A stretch of DNA of 32,508 nucleotides from a virus, in IMG/VR virus record IMGVR_UViG_3300042392_000527, positions 1 to 32,508 of that record; one strand, 5' to 3'. The position numbers and the translations under genes are program-made. Numbering within the stretch: position 1 is the first letter of the stretch; each line of letters begins with the position of its first letter. Below are positions 30,319 through 32,508 of this stretch, one piece after another. The notes below the pieces were generated by a model. The model ran no database searches. It had not been told where the DNA came from and saw nothing but the letters and a program-made list of their open reading frames with translations.

Positions 30319-31392
30319 TCACCATTTCTCTTTTGCTTTATCCATACAGAAAACAGGGCATTGCCATGTGATGTTGTGCTGTGGGGTCACAATGGCAAGA
30401 GCTTGCTGAGGCACTTGGAATTGGAAAGAGTTCATCATGGCGTACTCGTCGTAACCTTTCATCGATCCGTTCACCACTAGTTCTGGCGTTGAGATGTACT
30501 GATGCCAATGTCCCATCCAAATTGTTTTGAATGGTGCGCCTGTGTCGGCGTAGCGTTGCAGTTTCCTAGCGCGCAAACGCATAACTGTTGGCCAGATACC
30601 TCCGATGCCACCACCACCTTTGGCTTGGTCACCGTGTGTCAACAAATGCTTGTATCCATAAATGTCAACTACAGCGTCAGCTGAGTCGGGAACATTGAAT
30701 GTCACATTCTTGTTGCCAGCGAAATGGCGTTCAACCATTTTTGAAAGTAGCCAGTCAAAGTTTGTTTTGGCACGGAGTTTGGCACGTGGTTTGCGTGTCA
30801 TTCGACCGTGGTTACCTGGAACAGAAATGACATGAATCTTTTTGAATGTTGCAGAGAACAATTCAATTGATGCAGCAACTTGTTCTGACCAATACAGCAA
30901 TGATCCCAACATGGAATCTTCGTTGGTTTCAGCGAGTTCTTCATGGATGTCTCCTGAGAAAATGTCGCCACCAAGCATGAGAACCATACCGTCATAAGTA
31001 ACACCAGACAGGTAGTTCTGTGACAGATGAATAACATTCTGTGTCCACAGTTCAAGTCTTTGTGTAGCAATCTTGCGACTGTACGCATTTAGACCTTCCA
31101 TTTCGGAAGACAAAACAACCTCATCAAAGTGGGTGTCTGACAGCATCGCTACAACTGTTGCGTTGTTGCGTGTTTTGCTTGTTTTTGCTAGCCACTTAGG
31201 TGGGTCAATAGCAGAACCTTCTGCCATGTCAACAACATTTAAAGCTCGTTCAAGTTTTTCAATTTGACCTTCAAGTTGTACAACTTGGGTGGTAACTGAA
31301 TCTCGTTGCCGGCGCACCTTGTTCATCTCGACCTGTAAACGATCGTGATTTTTTCGTAGTTCTATTAATTCGGGGGAATCATTTATTGACAT
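30319..31392 (-). CDS. Calcineurin-like metallophosphoesterase with coiled-coil N-terminus (357 aa)
   Basis: The ATG at 31,392 has AAGGAG 10 nt upstream. Residues ~8-50 form a coiled coil (LIELRKNHDRLQVEMNKVRR and onward). The metal-binding motifs follow in order: LSDTHFDE (84-91), GGDIFSGD, PGNHGR, LTHGDQ and GHWHQ. This is the set of the calcineurin-like phosphoesterase fold that includes DNA-repair nucleases of the SbcD/Mre11 kind and nucleotide phosphodiesterases. The coiled coil may oligomerise it. Phage homologues are usually left unassigned; a nuclease role is possible near the recombination genes. Confidence 0.9.
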   Translation of the reverse strand: MSINDSPELIELRKNHDRLQVEMNKVRRQRDSVTTQVVQLEGQIEKLERALNVVDMAEGSAIDPPKWLAKTSKTRNNATVVAMLSDTHFDEVVLSSEMEGLNAYSRKIATQRLELWTQNVIHLSQNYLSGVTYDGMVLMLGGDIFSGDIHEELAETNEDSMLGSLLYWSEQVAASIELFSATFKKIHVISVPGNHGRMTRKPRAKLRAKTNFDWLLSKMVERHFAGNKNVTFNVPDSADAVVDIYGYKHLLTHGDQAKGGGGIGGIWPTVMRLRARKLQRYADTGAPFKTIWMGHWHQYISTPELVVNGSMKGYDEYAMMNSFQFQVPQQALAIVTPQHNITWQCPVFCMDKAKEKW

Positions 31393-31633
31393 GACAGCAG
31401 CACTCCTTAAAAGCGTGGCGATAAAGAGTGGCGTGGTTGATGATGATTCCATCTTCACGCAAAGTTCGTGCAAGCCAGGTTGTGTTGTACTCACCTGTGC
31501 CAGCAGCTATTTTGCTAAGAATCTCTTCAACTTTTGCACCTAGTTTCTTGTCCATTGATGAATGAACAACTACATATTTACAGACTCGAGGCTTACGCGT
31601 CGGTCCTTGTTCCAGTTTTTCCAATAATGTCAT
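31379..31633 (-). CDS. HTH-like small protein (84 aa)
   Basis: GAGGGG stands 8 nt before the ATG at 31,633. The C-terminal half (EYNTTWLARTLREDGIIINH, then ATLYRH) reads as a helix-turn-helix whose recognition helix contains ATLYRH, followed by ECCC. The N-terminal part is basic and contains VCKYVVVHSSMDKKLG. Such proteins occur in actinophages as putative DNA-binding factors. It overlaps the phosphoesterase start by 14 nt and the upstream gene by 41 nt. A small-terminase role is an alternative but is far from TerL. Confidence 0.75.
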   Translation of the reverse strand: MTLLEKLEQGPTRKPRVCKYVVVHSSMDKKLGAKVEEILSKIAAGTGEYNTTWLARTLREDGIIINHATLYRHAFKECCCHVNK

Positions 31634-31772
31634 GGGTGGTCCCCTCTAATTGCTGGTCGATCTTTATTACAAGATTGATCAGTTGATCCTCTTCTGTGTG
31701 TCCCCTAGTAACTACCCTGGTTAGGAAGTGCCTTAACGTACACAAGTCTAGTCTGTCAAATTTTGCCGTCAT
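31593..31772 (-). CDS. Small hypothetical protein (59 aa)
   Basis: The product MTAKFDRLDLCTLRHFLTRV, then VTRGHTEEDQLINLVIKIDQ and a polar tail, is mostly amphipathic helix. The ATG at 31,772 has AGAAGGG about 11 nt upstream; a TTG two codons earlier is another option. It overlaps the next gene by 41 nt, which lowers certainty, but the helical pattern and location in a packed operon favour a real gene. No function is recognised. Confidence 0.6.
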   Translation of the reverse strand: MTAKFDRLDLCTLRHFLTRVVTRGHTEEDQLINLVIKIDQQLEGTTHDIIGKTGTRTDA

Positions 31773-31808
31773 AGGCAAGCACCCTTCTAGTAGAGGAAGA
31801 AATCTACC

Positions 31809-31985
31809 TCAAATGTCGCCCTTCAGGTGGTCGTTAATGTGGCTATCTAGTTTGTTTTCAATACGGTCTAAAGACTGTCCGACCATGGCATGGTCATCTC
31901 GGTTCTCTTTACGCATCAATTGGACCAACGCTGCCAACACACCTCCCATTGAGGCGATTACAGCAACGATGATTGCCTCGCTCAT
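31809..31985 (-). CDS. Putative holin, one transmembrane helix (58 aa)
   Basis: This short gene begins MSEAIIVAVIASMGGVLAAL, a single N-terminal hydrophobic helix (~4-23), followed by a charged helix (RKENRDDHAMVGQSLDRIEN, then HINDHLKG). The ATG overlaps the endolysin stop (ATGA). One-helix proteins of this size with a charged cytoplasmic tail, coded right beside the lysin, are frequent holin candidates in actinophages. It could instead be a membrane-bound lysis regulator. Confidence 0.75.
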   Translation of the reverse strand: MSEAIIVAVIASMGGVLAALVQLMRKENRDDHAMVGQSLDRIENKLDSHINDHLKGDI

Positions 31986-32497
31986 GCTGGCTTCAGCGAT
32001 TTCCAGATAGCGACAACCTTGTTGGCATCGTCAGCTATAGATGGGTGAAGCTCGAAATGTAACCAGCGACCACCTTGTGATCCGGCATTGTCCTTAGAAT
32101 CATAAATCTTGACTGATTTAGGATCTGTGCCTTCGCCACGTGAACAGCGATAGCCACGGCCCCAACCTTTAACGTTGTCGGTTTTGTCTTCATCAAAGGC
32201 ATAGTCATGTGCCTCTTCTAACAGCCAAATTTTGCTGTTGTCAACCATGAAGTGCCACAGCTCCATTGCCTTCTTACGATCTGAATACCCCAAATCGCAT
32301 GCGCGTCCAGTTGCGTGGACACTCAACCATTTAGGGTCGCCCTTTTTAGCTTTAGGGTTATTCATTGAACGATTAACGAAGCCACCCAAGTTCGTCATAC
32401 CAAACTCTTTAATGGCTAACTCCATAAACTTTTTAGTGCCTGGACGAAGACCTGTGCGTGACAGTCCATCTGAGTTACCTGTGTATTTGCGTGGCAT
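31982..32497 (-). CDS. Endolysin, peptidase M15-type (171 aa)
   Basis: The zinc peptidase signature is clear: SVHATGRACDLGY (59-71), matching S-x-H-x2-G-x-A-x-D with His61 and Asp68, and RWLHFELHP (144-152) with the third ligand His147 and Glu149. These are features of VanY/L-Ala-D-Glu-type peptidases that cut the stem peptides of peptidoglycan. No signal peptide or separate wall-binding domain is present, so a holin is needed for export. AGGAG precedes the ATG at 32,497. The adjacent membrane protein gene completes a lysis pair. Confidence 0.88.
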   Translation of the reverse strand: MPRKYTGNSDGLSRTGLRPGTKKFMELAIKEFGMTNLGGFVNRSMNNPKAKKGDPKWLSVHATGRACDLGYSDRKKAMELWHFMVDNSKIWLLEEAHDYAFDEDKTDNVKGWGRGYRCSRGEGTDPKSVKIYDSKDNAGSQGGRWLHFELHPSIADDANKVVAIWKSLKPA

Positions 32498-32508
32498 AAG
32501 TTCTCCTG

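Noticed and set aside
31696-32010. 104-codon plus-strand frame
   Set aside because: It is antisense to the holin candidate and to the 59-residue gene, which have starts, overlaps and a membrane helix that make sense.

Overview
This window is a piece of a double-stranded DNA bacteriophage genome, most likely from an actinobacterial host. A phage-encoded WhiB-family regulator, a GP88-family protein known from mycobacteriophages, and a secreted Rpf-like (resuscitation-promoting-factor-like) muralytic enzyme all point to Actinobacteria. The moderate base composition and the collagen-like and tail-fibre families common in aquatic metagenomic phages suggest a low-GC, perhaps freshwater, actinobacterium; that last step is inference. 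Every gene I can support lies on the minus strand, so transcription runs from high to low coordinates. Most neighbours overlap by ATGA, TAATG or TAGTG, which indicates long translationally coupled operons.

Right part (32,508 to 20,121, read leftwards): an M15-type endolysin and a one-helix holin candidate; two small regulatory-looking proteins; a coiled-coil metallophosphoesterase; a recombination cassette (YqaJ-type exonuclease, Rad52/ERF-like annealing protein, zinc/HTH protein, resolvase-like PD-(D/E)XK nuclease, SSB further on); the secreted Rpf-like enzyme; a C5 cytosine methyltransferase; WhiB; GP88; and many very small proteins, several rich in CxxC motifs. Sigma70-like promoters with 17-nt spacers are visible in front of several of these. 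A 12-nt element with a fixed downstream hexamer recurs three times.

Middle (20,120 to 19,179): about 940 bases without a gene. It holds a terminator hairpin, an AT-rich stretch, an array of GAGCGTAGCGAG-like repeats (possible replication origin), and a stretch of about 260 bases with nested stems and GNRA tetraloops that looks like a structured RNA, better formed on the plus strand.

Left part (19,178 to 1): the structural operon. It has four small Lys-rich proteins, a large terminase with an N-terminal helix-turn-helix, portal, a small protein, a 1,606-residue giant protein, three medium virion-type proteins, scaffold, an N4-gp56-type major capsid protein followed by a strong terminator, then small proteins, a glycosyltransferase, a DUF6321-like protein, a BppU-like protein, a GPT-rich collagen-like fibre and tail-fibre/receptor-binding proteins, the last cut by the window edge. 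No tape measure, tail tube, sheath or tail-chaperone pair is seen, so a short-tailed particle with an internal ejection protein is the simplest reading. No integrase, repressor, DNA polymerase or helicase is present. The genome clearly extends beyond the window, and the two ends do not read through into each other as a closed circle would.
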